Shown here piece after piece: positions 35,018 to 43,946 of a stretch of 64,000 nucleotides of DNA. The translations under genes and the position numbers were made by a program. Position 1 is the first letter of the stretch, and each line of letters starts with the position of its first letter. Under the pieces are notes generated by a model. The model was not told where the DNA came from. It ran no database searches and was given only the letters and a program-made list of their open reading frames with translations. This DNA comes from Kitasatospora xanthocidica (GTDB lineage Bacteria; Actinomycetota; Actinomycetes; Streptomycetales; Streptomycetaceae): contig NZ_BNBY01000014.1 of NCBI RefSeq assembly GCF_014656195.1, positions 136,306-200,305 of the forward strand. The letters are read 5' to 3'.

Positions 35018-36345
35018 CGACTCCGCAGCCGTACGAGACGCTCCACTTCTTCGGCCAGGACCCGTGGTGGCTGGTCCTGCTGAAGGCGGTGTTCTGCTTC
35101 GCGTTCCTGGTCCTGACGGTGCTGATCGCGATCGTCTGGGAGCGCAAGGTGGTGGCCTGGATGCAGTTGCGCATCGGGCCGAACCGGCACGGGCCGTGGG
35201 GCCTGCTGCAGTCGCTGGCGGACGGCGTGAAGCTGGCGCTGAAGGAAGACCTGGTGGTCAAGGGCGCGGACAAGGTGGTCTACGTCCTGGCCCCGATCGT
35301 CTGCGCGATCCCGGCGTTCATGGCCTTCGCGGTGATCCCGTTCGGTCCGGCCGGCAACGAGGTGTCGATCTTCGGCACCCGGACGGCGATGCAGCTGACC
35401 GACTTCCCGGTGGCGCTGCTGTACATCCTGGCGACGGCCTCGATCGGCATCTACGGCATCGTGCTGGCCGGCTGGTCGTCCGGTTCGACGTACCCGCTGC
35501 TGGGCGGGCTGCGTTCGGCCGCGCAGATGGTCAGTTACGAGATCGCGATGGGCCTGTCCTTCGCGGCGGTGTTCATCTACTCGGGCTCGATGTCGACCTC
35601 GGAGATCGTGGCGCACCAGCAGCCGACCTGGTTCGCGGTGCTGCTGCCGGTGTCGTTCATCGTCTACGTGATCGCGATGGTCGGCGAGACCAACCGGGCG
35701 CCGTTCGACCTCCCGGAGGCCGAGGGCGAGCTGGTCGGCGGCTTCAACACCGAGTACTCCTCGCTGAAGTTCGCGATGTTCATGCTGGCCGAGTACGTGA
35801 ACATGGTGACGGTCTCGGCGGTGGCCTCGACGCTCTTCCTGGGCGGCTGGCGGGCCCCGTGGCCGGTGTCGACCTTCTGGGAGGGCGCCAACCACGGCTG
35901 GTGGCCGATGCTGTGGATCACGCTGAAGATCCAGCTGCTGCTGTTCCTCTTCATCTGGCTGCGCGGCACGCTGCCCCGGTTCCGCTACGACCAGTTCATG
36001 AAGCTGGGCTGGAAGGTGCTGATCCCGGTCTCGCTGGTGTGGCTGGTGCTGATCGCGAGCGTGCGGGCGCTGCGCAACGAGGGCTACGGCTTCGGCGAGG
36101 TGGTGCTGTACGTGGGCGCCCCGGTCGGGGTGGTGCTGCTGCTGGCGCTGCTGCGGGACTTCCTGAGGAAGCAGCCGGAGGCCGAGGAGGCGCCGCCCAA
36201 GGGAGGGTTCGACCCGATGGCGGGCGGCTATCCGGTGCCGCCGCTGCCCGGTCAGGAGCTCCCGCCGGTGCCGCGCCGGCGCAGTCGCGCCCCGAAGCAA
36301 CTCCAGGACGCCCTCAACGGGGCCGACCATTCCGAAGGGAGCTGA
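35014..36345 (+). CDS. nuoH: NADH-quinone oxidoreductase subunit H
   Basis: A 443-residue membrane subunit at the junction of the two arms, forming part of the quinone chamber. Conserved segments include WERKVVAWMQLRIGPNRHGP, LADGVKLALKED, and the loop ETNRAPFDLPEAEGELVGG, followed by WLRGTLPRFRYDQFMKLGWK. About 60 Pro-rich residues extend the cytoplasmic C-terminus beyond the enteric form (325 residues). It overlaps nuoG as ATGA. Confidence 0.97.
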   Translation: MTTPQPYETLHFFGQDPWWLVLLKAVFCFAFLVLTVLIAIVWERKVVAWMQLRIGPNRHGPWGLLQSLADGVKLALKEDLVVKGADKVVYVLAPIVCAIPAFMAFAVIPFGPAGNEVSIFGTRTAMQLTDFPVALLYILATASIGIYGIVLAGWSSGSTYPLLGGLRSAAQMVSYEIAMGLSFAAVFIYSGSMSTSEIVAHQQPTWFAVLLPVSFIVYVIAMVGETNRAPFDLPEAEGELVGGFNTEYSSLKFAMFMLAEYVNMVTVSAVASTLFLGGWRAPWPVSTFWEGANHGWWPMLWITLKIQLLLFLFIWLRGTLPRFRYDQFMKLGWKVLIPVSLVWLVLIASVRALRNEGYGFGEVVLYVGAPVGVVLLLALLRDFLRKQPEAEEAPPKGGFDPMAGGYPVPPLPGQELPPVPRRRSRAPKQLQDALNGADHSEGS

Positions 36346-36351
36346 ACCGAG

Positions 36352-36963
36352 ATGTCGTCCGACCAGTCCGACCGTACGGACCGGCCCGAGCGGGCCGACC
36401 GGCCGTCGGTCCTCGGCCCGGCCGCCGGCTTCGGCGTGACCTTCAAGGCCATGTTCAAGAAGCGGCTCACCGAGCAGTACCCGGAGCAGAAGAAGCCCAC
36501 CGCTCCGCGCTTCCACGGCCGCCACCAGCTGAACCGGCACCCGGACGGCCTGGAGAAGTGCGTCGGCTGCGAGCTGTGCGCGTGGGCGTGCCCGGCCGAC
36601 GCGATCTACGTGGAGGGCGCGGACAACCGGGACGAGGAGCGCTACTCCCCGGGTGAGCGCTACGGCGCGGTCTACCAGATCAACTACGCCCGCTGCATCC
36701 TGTGCGGGCTGTGCATCGAGGCCTGCCCGACCCGGGCGCTGACCATGACCAACGAGTACGAGCTGGCCGACTCCTCCCGGCGGGACCTGATCTTCACCAA
36801 GGAGCAGCTGCTGGTGGGCCTCACCGAGGGCATGGTCGACACCCCGCACGAGATCTTCCCGGGCGCCGACGAGGGCGCGTACTACCGGGGCGAGATCACG
36901 GCGGCGGCGCCGGGGACGGTCGAGCAGGAGCGCACCGACCGGGAGAAGGAGGTGCGGCCGTGA
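36352..36963 (+). CDS. nuoI: NADH-quinone oxidoreductase subunit I
   Basis: A 203-residue ferredoxin-like subunit with clusters N6a and N6b, passing electrons to NuoB. The ligands form two CX2CX2CX3C motifs: Cys70, 73, 76, 80 and Cys115, 118, 121, 125. The N-terminal amphipathic segment GFGVTFKAMFKKRLTEQYP docks to the membrane arm. The ATG at 36352 lies 6 nt after nuoH. Confidence 0.98.
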   Translation: MSSDQSDRTDRPERADRPSVLGPAAGFGVTFKAMFKKRLTEQYPEQKKPTAPRFHGRHQLNRHPDGLEKCVGCELCAWACPADAIYVEGADNRDEERYSPGERYGAVYQINYARCILCGLCIEACPTRALTMTNEYELADSSRRDLIFTKEQLLVGLTEGMVDTPHEIFPGADEGAYYRGEITAAAPGTVEQERTDREKEVRP

Positions 36964-37925
36964 CCGGACAACTCGCGGCGGCGGCCGTGACGACGGATCT
37001 CGCGGCCGCGACCGGACGGCTCGCGGCCGCGGCCGGGGCGACCTCCACCGGTGAGGCGGTCCAGTTCTGGGTGCTCGCGGTGATCGCGGTCGGCGGCGCG
37101 CTCGGCATGCTGCTGATGCGGAAGGCGGTGCACAGCGCGCTCTGCCTGGCGGCCACCATGATGGCGCTGGCGGTCTGTTACATGGCCCAGGGCGCGGTGT
37201 TCCTGGGTGTGGTGCAGATCGTGGTCTACACCGGCGCGATCATGATGCTCTTCCTGTTCGTGGTGATGCTGGTCGGCGTCACCAGCGAGGACTCCCTGAA
37301 GGAGCAGTTGAAGGGCCAGCGGTTCGCCGCGGTGCTGTGCGGACTGGGCTTCGGCGTGCTGCTGGTCGCCGGGATCGCCAATGCGAGGCTGGACCACTTC
37401 ACCGGGCTGTCCGAGGCGAACGCCGAGGGCAACGTTCCGGGCCTGGCCCGGCTGATCTTCACCCGGTACGTGTGGGCCTTCGAGGTCACCGGCGCGCTGC
37501 TGATCACCGCGGCGATCGGCGCGATGGTGCTGACCCACCGCGAGCACGTGAAGCCGCCGAAGACCCAGCGCGAGCTGGCGGCGCAGCGCGTCAAGGACAA
37601 CATCCAGCTGCCGCCGCTGCCGGCGCCGGGCGTGTACGCGCGGCACAACGCGGTGGACGTTCCCGGCCTGCTGCCGGACGGCACGATCGCCGAGGACTCG
37701 GTGATGGCGACGCTGCGCGAGCGCGGCCAGATCCGGGACGTCAGCCAGGCGATGCTGCGGCGGATGGCGGAGCTGGAGAACAGCACGGCGGACTGGCTGG
37801 GCCGTCCGTCCTCGGAGCGGCCGGAGGTGGCCGGTCCGCGCAAGTCCCTGGAGCCGGTGCCGGCGAACGGCAAGGCCGGCGCGGCCGGCAAGGACGGCGC
37901 GACCGGCGAGGAGGGCGACGAGTGA
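36960..37925 (+). CDS. nuoJ: NADH-quinone oxidoreductase subunit J
   Basis: A 321-residue membrane subunit with five TM helices in residues 35-195, including the pi-bulge helix VFLGVVQIVVYTGAIMMLFL with its conserved Tyr. It has a long cytoplasmic C-terminal extension (about 125 residues, ending in a Lys/Gly/Ala/Glu-rich tail) absent from the 184-residue enteric protein. The GTG at 36960 overlaps the nuoI stop. Confidence 0.96.
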   Translation: MTGQLAAAAVTTDLAAATGRLAAAAGATSTGEAVQFWVLAVIAVGGALGMLLMRKAVHSALCLAATMMALAVCYMAQGAVFLGVVQIVVYTGAIMMLFLFVVMLVGVTSEDSLKEQLKGQRFAAVLCGLGFGVLLVAGIANARLDHFTGLSEANAEGNVPGLARLIFTRYVWAFEVTGALLITAAIGAMVLTHREHVKPPKTQRELAAQRVKDNIQLPPLPAPGVYARHNAVDVPGLLPDGTIAEDSVMATLRERGQIRDVSQAMLRRMAELENSTADWLGRPSSERPEVAGPRKSLEPVPANGKAGAAGKDGATGEEGDE

Positions 37926-38221
37926 ACCCGGTCAACTACCTATACCTGTCGGCACTGTTGTTCACCATCGGGGCATCCGGGGTGCTGATCCGGCGCAACG
38001 CGATCGTGCTGTTCATGTGCGTGGAGCTGATGCTGAACGCCTCGAACCTGGCGCTGGTGACGTTCTCGCGGATGCACGGCACCCTGGACGGCCAGATCAT
38101 CGCCTTCTTCACGATGGTGGTCGCGGCGGCCGAGGTCGTGGTCGGCCTCGCCATCATCGTCTCCATCTTCCGGACCAGGCACTCCGCTTCGGTCGACGAC
38201 AGCAACCTGATGAAGCTGTAG
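37922..38221 (+). CDS. nuoK: NADH-quinone oxidoreductase subunit K
   Basis: A 99-residue MrpC-like subunit with three TM helices. Helix 2 contains the proton-path Glu in LFMCVELMLNASNLALV and helix 3 contains the second in AAAEVVVGLAIIVSIFR. The GTG at 37922 overlaps the nuoJ stop, and nuoL starts 14 nt after the stop. Confidence 0.97.
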   Translation: MNPVNYLYLSALLFTIGASGVLIRRNAIVLFMCVELMLNASNLALVTFSRMHGTLDGQIIAFFTMVVAAAEVVVGLAIIVSIFRTRHSASVDDSNLMKL

Positions 38222-38235
38222 GCGGAGGACCTTCG

Positions 38236-40149
38236 GTGAACTCTCTCATTCCGCTGCTGGTGGCGGCTCCACTGGCCGGCGCGGCCCTGCTGCTGCTCGG
38301 CGGCCGGGCGCTGGACCGGTTCGGCCACTGGCTGGCCACCGCCTTCGCGGCGCTCTCGTTCGGCTTCGGCCTGGCGCTCTTCTCGGACATGCTCGGCCGC
38401 GGCGCCGAGCACCGGGCGGTCACCCAGCACCTGTTCAGCTGGGTCCCGGTGAACGGCTTCCAGGCCGACATGACCTTCCGGCTCGACCAGCTGTCGATGA
38501 CCTTCGTCCTGCTGATCTCCGGCGTCGGCACGCTGATCCACCTCTACTCGGTCGGCTACATGGCGCACGACGAGCGCCGCCGCCGCTTCTTCGCGTACCT
38601 GAACCTGTTCCTGGCCGCCATGCTGCTGCTGGTGGTCGCCGACAACTACCTGCTGCTGTACTTCGGTTGGGAGGGCGTGGGCCTGGCCTCGTACCTGCTG
38701 ATCGGCTTCTGGCAGCACAAGCCGAGCGCGGCGACGGCGGCGAAGAAGGCCTTCCTCGTCAACCGGGTCGGCGACATGGGCCTGTCCATCGCGATCATGC
38801 TGATGTTCACCGAGTTCGGCTCCTTCGCCTTCGGCCCGGTCCTCGGTTCGGAAGGCGCGGTCGGCGCCGCCCACCAGGCGAGCGAGGGCAAGCTGACGGC
38901 GATCGGCCTGATGCTGCTGCTGGCGGCCTGCGGCAAGTCGGCGCAGGTGCCGCTGCAGTCCTGGCTCGGGGACGCCATGGAGGGCCCGACCCCGGTGTCG
39001 GCGCTGATCCACGCGGCCACCATGGTGACCGCCGGCGTCTACCTGATCACCCGCTCCTCGGCGATCTTCGACCTGGCCCCGGACGCGCAGACCGCCGTGG
39101 TGGTGGTCGGCGCGGTCACGCTGCTGTTCGGTGCGATCGTCGGTTGCGCCAAGGACGACATCAAGAAGGCGCTGGCCGGCTCGACCATGTCGCAGATCGG
39201 CTACATGGTGCTGGCGGCCGGGCTCGGCCCGATCGGCTACGCCTTCGCGATCATGCACCTGGTGACCCACGGCTTCTTCAAGGCCGGGCTGTTCCTCGGC
39301 GCCGGGTCGGTCATGCACGGCATGGACGACGAGGTGAACATGCGTCACTACGGCGGCCTGCGCAAGTACATGCCGGTCACCTTCGTCACCTTCGGCCTCG
39401 GCTACCTGGCGATCATCGGCTTCCCGGGCCTGTCCGGGTTCTTCTCCAAGGACAAGATCATCGAGGCGGCCTTCGCCAAGGGCGGCACCGAGGGCTGGAT
39501 CCTCGGCCTCTGCGCCCTGGTCGGCGCCGCCGTCACCGCGTTCTACATGACCCGGGTGATGGTGCTGACCTTCTTCGGCGAGAAGCGCTGGCAGCCGGAC
39601 GAGGACGGCAACGCCCCGCACCCGCACGAGTCGCCGAAGACCATGACGATCCCGATGGTCCTGCTGGCCTTCGGCTCGGTCTTCGCGGGCGGACTCTTCG
39701 CCTTCAACGACTCCTTCCTGAAGTGGCTGGAGCCGGTCACCGGGCACGAGGAGGGCAACTCCCCGCTCGCCCCGCTGACCGTCACCCTGCTGACCATGGC
39801 CTGCATGCTGGCCGGCGTCGCCCTCGCGTACCTGATGTACGGGCGCTCGCCGGTCCCGGTGGTGCCGCCGGTCGGCTCCCCGCTCACCCGGGCCGCCCGC
39901 CGCGACCTGCTGCAGGACGACTTCAACCACGCGGTGCTGGTGCGGCCGGGCTCGGCGCTCACCGCGACGCTGGTCTTCTTCGACAGCCGCGGCCTGGACG
40001 GCTTCGTCAACGGCCTGGCCGCCGCGATCGGGGGCCTGTCCGGACGGCTGCGGCGGGTCCAGAACGGCTTCGTCCGCTCGTACGCGCTCTCCATGTTCGG
40101 CGGCACGCTGGTGCTGGTCGCCACGACTCTCCTGATGAGGTCCGTCTGA
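38236..40149 (+). CDS. nuoL: NADH-quinone oxidoreductase subunit L
   Basis: A 637-residue antiporter-like proton-pumping subunit at the distal end of the membrane arm. Conserved segments are FGWEGVGLASYLLIGFW (TM5 Glu), KKAFLVNRVGD, GKSAQVPLQSWLGDAMEGPTP, and the broken helix HAATMVTAGVYLI, with the lateral helix at the C-terminus. The GTG at 38236 has GCGGAGG upstream. Its stop overlaps the start of a 60-codon ORF before nuoM. Confidence 0.97.
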   Translation: MNSLIPLLVAAPLAGAALLLLGGRALDRFGHWLATAFAALSFGFGLALFSDMLGRGAEHRAVTQHLFSWVPVNGFQADMTFRLDQLSMTFVLLISGVGTLIHLYSVGYMAHDERRRRFFAYLNLFLAAMLLLVVADNYLLLYFGWEGVGLASYLLIGFWQHKPSAATAAKKAFLVNRVGDMGLSIAIMLMFTEFGSFAFGPVLGSEGAVGAAHQASEGKLTAIGLMLLLAACGKSAQVPLQSWLGDAMEGPTPVSALIHAATMVTAGVYLITRSSAIFDLAPDAQTAVVVVGAVTLLFGAIVGCAKDDIKKALAGSTMSQIGYMVLAAGLGPIGYAFAIMHLVTHGFFKAGLFLGAGSVMHGMDDEVNMRHYGGLRKYMPVTFVTFGLGYLAIIGFPGLSGFFSKDKIIEAAFAKGGTEGWILGLCALVGAAVTAFYMTRVMVLTFFGEKRWQPDEDGNAPHPHESPKTMTIPMVLLAFGSVFAGGLFAFNDSFLKWLEPVTGHEEGNSPLAPLTVTLLTMACMLAGVALAYLMYGRSPVPVVPPVGSPLTRAARRDLLQDDFNHAVLVRPGSALTATLVFFDSRGLDGFVNGLAAAIGGLSGRLRRVQNGFVRSYALSMFGGTLVLVATTLLMRSV

Positions 40150-40331
40150 TGACAGTGACTCGCCCGCTCGCCTCCGGGCGCTCCGACCCGGCGCCGACGT
40201 TCCTCGCTCCCGCACTCCCTCCTTCGTCGGTCGCTCGTCGCTCGTCGCTCTCGGCACCGGCGCGCCCTTCGGCTCGGGGCGCGGTGACTCGCCCGCTCGG
40301 CGGGGATTCCACGTGGGGGGTGACCGTATGA
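40149..40331 (+). CDS. Putative 60-aa ORF inserted between nuoL and nuoM
   Basis: The ATG at 40149 overlaps the nuoL stop (TGATG) and the TGA at 40329-40331 overlaps the nuoM ATG at 40328 (ATGA), so the frame is linked at both ends. The product is basic and Ser/Ala/Pro/Arg-rich, without TM helix or known domain. Its first and last parts share VTRPL, because the DNA carries the direct repeat GTGACTCGCCCGCTCG near both ends. It may be a genuine small protein, a translational bridge that carries ribosomes from nuoL to nuoM, or a neutral insertion that happens to remain open. Confidence 0.4.
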   Translation: MTVTRPLASGRSDPAPTFLAPALPPSSVARRSSLSAPARPSARGAVTRPLGGDSTWGVTV

Positions 40332-41980
40332 GCGCCCTGTTGTCCGCCACCTGTGCCGTCCCGGCGGCCGGCGCGGTGCTGACCGCCGCGCTGCCGGCCG
40401 GGACGACCGGGGCCCGGCGCCGGACCACCAAGCTCGTCGCCCTCGGCGTCTCGGCCCTGACCCTGGTGCTGGCCGCCGTGGCGGCGATCCGCTTCGACCC
40501 GCACGGCGACCGCTACCAGCTGACCGAGTCGTACAGCTGGATCCGCTCCTTCGGCATCACCTTCTCGCTCGGCGTGGACGGCATCGGTGCCGTCCTCGCC
40601 CTGCTCACCGCCGTCCTGGTGCCGATGGTGATGCTCGCCTCCTGGCACGACGCCGACCCGGACCCGACCCCGGACGCGGCCCCGGTCGGGACCGACGGCC
40701 CGGTCGACCCCGGCACCATCGAGCGGCGCCGGCGGACCCAGGGCTTCTTCGCCCTGATCCTGGCGGTGGAGGCGATGGTGGTCGTCTCCTTCTACGCCAC
40801 CGACGTCTTCGTGTTCTACGTGTTCTTCGAAGCCATGCTGATCCCGATGTACTTCCTGATCGGCGGCTTCGGCGACCGGGCCGGCGGCCCCGAGTCGGCG
40901 CGCCAGCGCTCCTACGCGGCCGTGAAGTTCCTCCTCTACAACCTGCTCGGCGGCCTGGTGATGCTGGCCGCCGTGATCGGCCTGTACGTGATCGCGCAGG
41001 AGCAGGGGTTCGGCACCTTCGACCTGCGGACGCTCACCTCGGCGATCGCCGACGGGAGGCTGCAGCTGTCCGGCACCGCCGAGAAGGCCCTGTTCCTGGG
41101 CTTCTTCTTCGCCTTCGCGGTGAAGGCCCCGCTGTGGCCGCTGCACACCTGGCTGCCGAACGCGATGGGCGAGGCCACCGCCGGCACCGCGGTGCTGATC
41201 ACCGCCGTGGTGGACAAGGTCGGCACCTTCGCGATGCTGCGGTTCTGCCTCGGGCTGTTCCCGCACGCCTCGAAGACCTTCGCCCCGGCGATCCTGGTCC
41301 TCTCGCTGATCGGGATCGTCTACGGCGCGCTGCTGGCGGTCGGCCAGAAGGACATCAAGCGGCTGGTCGCCTACGCCTCGATCTCGCACTTCGGCTTCAT
41401 CATCATGGGCATCTTCGCCCTGACCAGCCAGGGCCAGAGCGGCGCGACCCTCTACATGGTCAACCACGGCCTCTCCACCGCCGCGTGGATGCTGGTGGCC
41501 GGCTTCCTGATCTCCCGTCGCGGCTCGCGGCTGATCGCCGACTACGGTGGTGTGCAGAAGGTCGCCCCGGTGCTCGCCGGGACCTTCCTGATCGGCAGCC
41601 TGGCCACCCTGTCACTGCCCGGCCTGGCCCCGTTCGTCAGCGAGTTCCTGGTGCTGGTGGGCACCTTCGCTCGCTATCCGGTGATCGGGATCGTCGCCAC
41701 CTTCGGCATCGTGCTGGCCGCGCTGTACGCCCTGCTGCTGTACCAGCGCACCATGACCGGCCCGGTGAAGGAGGGCGTGCGCGCGATGCCCGACCTCAAG
41801 GCCCGCGAGCTCGCCGTGGTCGCCCCGCTGGTGGCGCTGACCGTCCTGCTCGGCGTCTACCCCAAGCCGCTCACCGACCTGGTCAACCCCTCGGTGAACG
41901 CGACGCTCTCGCAGGTCCACGAGACCGACCCGGCGCCGGCCCACCCGGTCGCCGCCACCCCAGGAGGTGAGCAGAAGTGA
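40328..41980 (+). CDS. nuoM: NADH-quinone oxidoreductase subunit M
   Basis: A 550-residue antiporter-like proton-pumping subunit with 14 TM helices. Key segments: FYVFFEAMLIPMYFLIGGFG (TM5 Glu), FAVKAPLWPLHTWLPNAMGEA, VVDKVGTFAMLRF, and SHFGFIIMGIFALTSQGQSGA. A Pro/Asp-rich loop (ADPDPTPDAAPVGTDG) between TM3 and TM4 is an actinobacterial feature. The ATG at 40328 overlaps the stop of the small upstream ORF; the GTG at 41977 of nuoN overlaps its stop. Confidence 0.97.
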   Translation: MSALLSATCAVPAAGAVLTAALPAGTTGARRRTTKLVALGVSALTLVLAAVAAIRFDPHGDRYQLTESYSWIRSFGITFSLGVDGIGAVLALLTAVLVPMVMLASWHDADPDPTPDAAPVGTDGPVDPGTIERRRRTQGFFALILAVEAMVVVSFYATDVFVFYVFFEAMLIPMYFLIGGFGDRAGGPESARQRSYAAVKFLLYNLLGGLVMLAAVIGLYVIAQEQGFGTFDLRTLTSAIADGRLQLSGTAEKALFLGFFFAFAVKAPLWPLHTWLPNAMGEATAGTAVLITAVVDKVGTFAMLRFCLGLFPHASKTFAPAILVLSLIGIVYGALLAVGQKDIKRLVAYASISHFGFIIMGIFALTSQGQSGATLYMVNHGLSTAAWMLVAGFLISRRGSRLIADYGGVQKVAPVLAGTFLIGSLATLSLPGLAPFVSEFLVLVGTFARYPVIGIVATFGIVLAALYALLLYQRTMTGPVKEGVRAMPDLKARELAVVAPLVALTVLLGVYPKPLTDLVNPSVNATLSQVHETDPAPAHPVAATPGGEQK

Positions 41981-43614
41981 ACGCCACCGCAGTGCTCGCC
42001 GCCGCCGGCGGCAACACCCCCAGCATCCCGGCGCCGCACATCGAGTACGGCCGGCTCTCGCCGATGCTCGTGGTGTTCGGCGTCGCCGTGGCCGGGATCC
42101 TGGTGGAGGCCTTCGTGCCCCGCCGGTACCGGCACTGGACGCAGGTGACGCTCGCCCTGGCCGGGCTGATCGGCGCCTTCGTCGCCGTGGTGGTGCTGGC
42201 CGTGCAGAGCCACGGCTTCACCCGGATCGACCTGCTGGCCATGGAGTCGGTGGCGCTGGACGGCCCGGCGCTGTTCCTGCAGGGCGTGATCCTGCTGGCC
42301 TCGGTGGTCGCGGTGCTCACCTACGCCGAGCGGAAGCTGGAGCCCAAGGCCGGCGGCCTGCCCGCCGACGCCTTCGCCGCCCAGGCCGCCGCGACCCCCG
42401 GCGGAGAGCAGGAGCGGGCCGCGGTCCGGGCCGGCTTCGCCACCACCGAGGTCTTCCCGCTCACCATGTTCGCGGTCGGCGGCATGCTGCTGTTCCCCGC
42501 CGCCAACGACCTGCTGACCATGTTCGTGGCGCTGGAGGTCTTCTCCCTGCCGCTGTACCTGCTGTGCGCCCTGGCGCGCCGCCGCCGGCTGCTCTCCCAG
42601 GAGGCGGCGGTCAAGTACTTCCTGCTCGGCGCCTTCGCGTCGGCGTTCTTCCTGTTCGGCACCGCGCTGCTGTACGGCTACGCGGGCAGCGTGAAGCTCG
42701 GCGACATCGGGGACGTCATCTCCGGCAAGGCGATGACCACCCCCGCGCAGCTGGCCAGTACCCGGAGCGACGTGCTGGTGCTCACCGGCCTGGCGATGCT
42801 GGCGGTCGGCCTGCTGTTCAAGGTCGCCGCGGTGCCCTTCCACTCCTGGACCCCGGACGTCTACCAGGGCGCGCCGACCCCGGTGACCGGCTTCATGGCG
42901 GCGGCCACCAAGGTCGCGGCCTTCGGGGCCTTCCTGCGGCTGTTCTACGTGGCCTTCCCCGGCCTGCGGCTGGACTGGCGGCCGGTGATGTGGGGGGTGG
43001 CGATCCTCACCATGGTGGTGGGCGCGGTCCTCGCGGTGACCCAGCAGGACGTGAAGCGGCTGCTGGCGTACTCCTCGGTCGCGCACGCCGGGTTCATCCT
43101 GACCGGGGTGATCGCCGTCAACAAGCAGGGGATCTCCTCGGTGTTGTTCTACCTGCTGGCGTACTCCTTCGTGACGCTCGGCGCGTTCGCCGTGGTCACA
43201 CTGGTGCGCGACTCCAAGGGCGAGGCGACCCACCTGTCCAGCTGGGCCGGGCTCGGCCGGCGTTCGCCGCTGGTGGCGGCGGTGTTCGCGCTGTTCCTGC
43301 TGGCCTTCGCCGGGATTCCGCTGACCTCCGGCTTCACCGGAAAGTTCGCGGTCTTCCAGGCCGCGGCGAGCGGCGGCGCCACCCCGCTGGTGATCGTCGG
43401 TGTGCTGAGCTCGGCGGTGGCCGCCTTCTTCTACATCCGGGTCATCGTGCTGATGTTCTTCTCGGACCCGCAGCCGGGCGGCCCCACGGTGGCGATCCCG
43501 AGCGCCTTCACGGCGACCGCGATCGGGGTGGGGGTGCTGGTCACGCTGGGTCTCGGCCTGCTGCCGCAGTACTTCCTCGACCTGGCGTCGAAGGCCTCGC
43601 TGTTCGTGCGCTGA
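41977..43614 (+). CDS. nuoN: NADH-quinone oxidoreductase subunit N
   Basis: A 545-residue antiporter-like subunit next to NuoK. Conserved segments: LLTMFVALEVFSLPLYLLCA with the TM5 Glu, AAVKYFLLGAFASAFFLFG with the TM7-region Lys, VPFHSWTPDVYQGAPTPVTG and SSVAHAGFILTG. It is the last gene of the operon, followed by a strong terminator. AGGAGG lies about 10 nt before the GTG start. Confidence 0.97.
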   Translation: MNATAVLAAAGGNTPSIPAPHIEYGRLSPMLVVFGVAVAGILVEAFVPRRYRHWTQVTLALAGLIGAFVAVVVLAVQSHGFTRIDLLAMESVALDGPALFLQGVILLASVVAVLTYAERKLEPKAGGLPADAFAAQAAATPGGEQERAAVRAGFATTEVFPLTMFAVGGMLLFPAANDLLTMFVALEVFSLPLYLLCALARRRRLLSQEAAVKYFLLGAFASAFFLFGTALLYGYAGSVKLGDIGDVISGKAMTTPAQLASTRSDVLVLTGLAMLAVGLLFKVAAVPFHSWTPDVYQGAPTPVTGFMAAATKVAAFGAFLRLFYVAFPGLRLDWRPVMWGVAILTMVVGAVLAVTQQDVKRLLAYSSVAHAGFILTGVIAVNKQGISSVLFYLLAYSFVTLGAFAVVTLVRDSKGEATHLSSWAGLGRRSPLVAAVFALFLLAFAGIPLTSGFTGKFAVFQAAASGGATPLVIVGVLSSAVAAFFYIRVIVLMFFSDPQPGGPTVAIPSAFTATAIGVGVLVTLGLGLLPQYFLDLASKASLFVR

Positions 43615-43664
43615 CCCCGCGTCCCCACCGTTCCCCACCGTTCCCCACCGTTCCCGACCAGGGC

Positions 43665-43703
43665 CCCGTCCGGGCCGCGCCCCGTCCGCGCGGCCCGGAC
43701 GGG
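43665..43703 (+). terminator. Terminator of the nuo operon
   Basis: A perfect 16-bp stem (CCCGTCCGGGCCGCGC at 43665-43680 against 43688-43703) with a 7-nt loop is followed by TCTTTGTC, 51 nt after the nuoN stop. Three copies of GTTCCCCACC precede it. Confidence 0.9.
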
Positions 43704-43946
43704 TCTTTGTCGGTGACCGGGGCCGGAACGCGCCGGCGGGTCTCCCGCCTTTATCTTCCAGCCGGATTCGCGCCCACCGCGGTACGGCCCGGACAGCCGC
43801 CCTGACCAGGGCCTCCGGCCCGATCATGACAGGATCCGCACGCCCGTGCAGTGATCCACTCGCGACCGGATACCCTGCCTGTATGGCCAGCGGCGGCACT
43901 CAGGGACCAGGCCGCTAGATCGACCAGGGACAGAGGAGTGGTCTTC

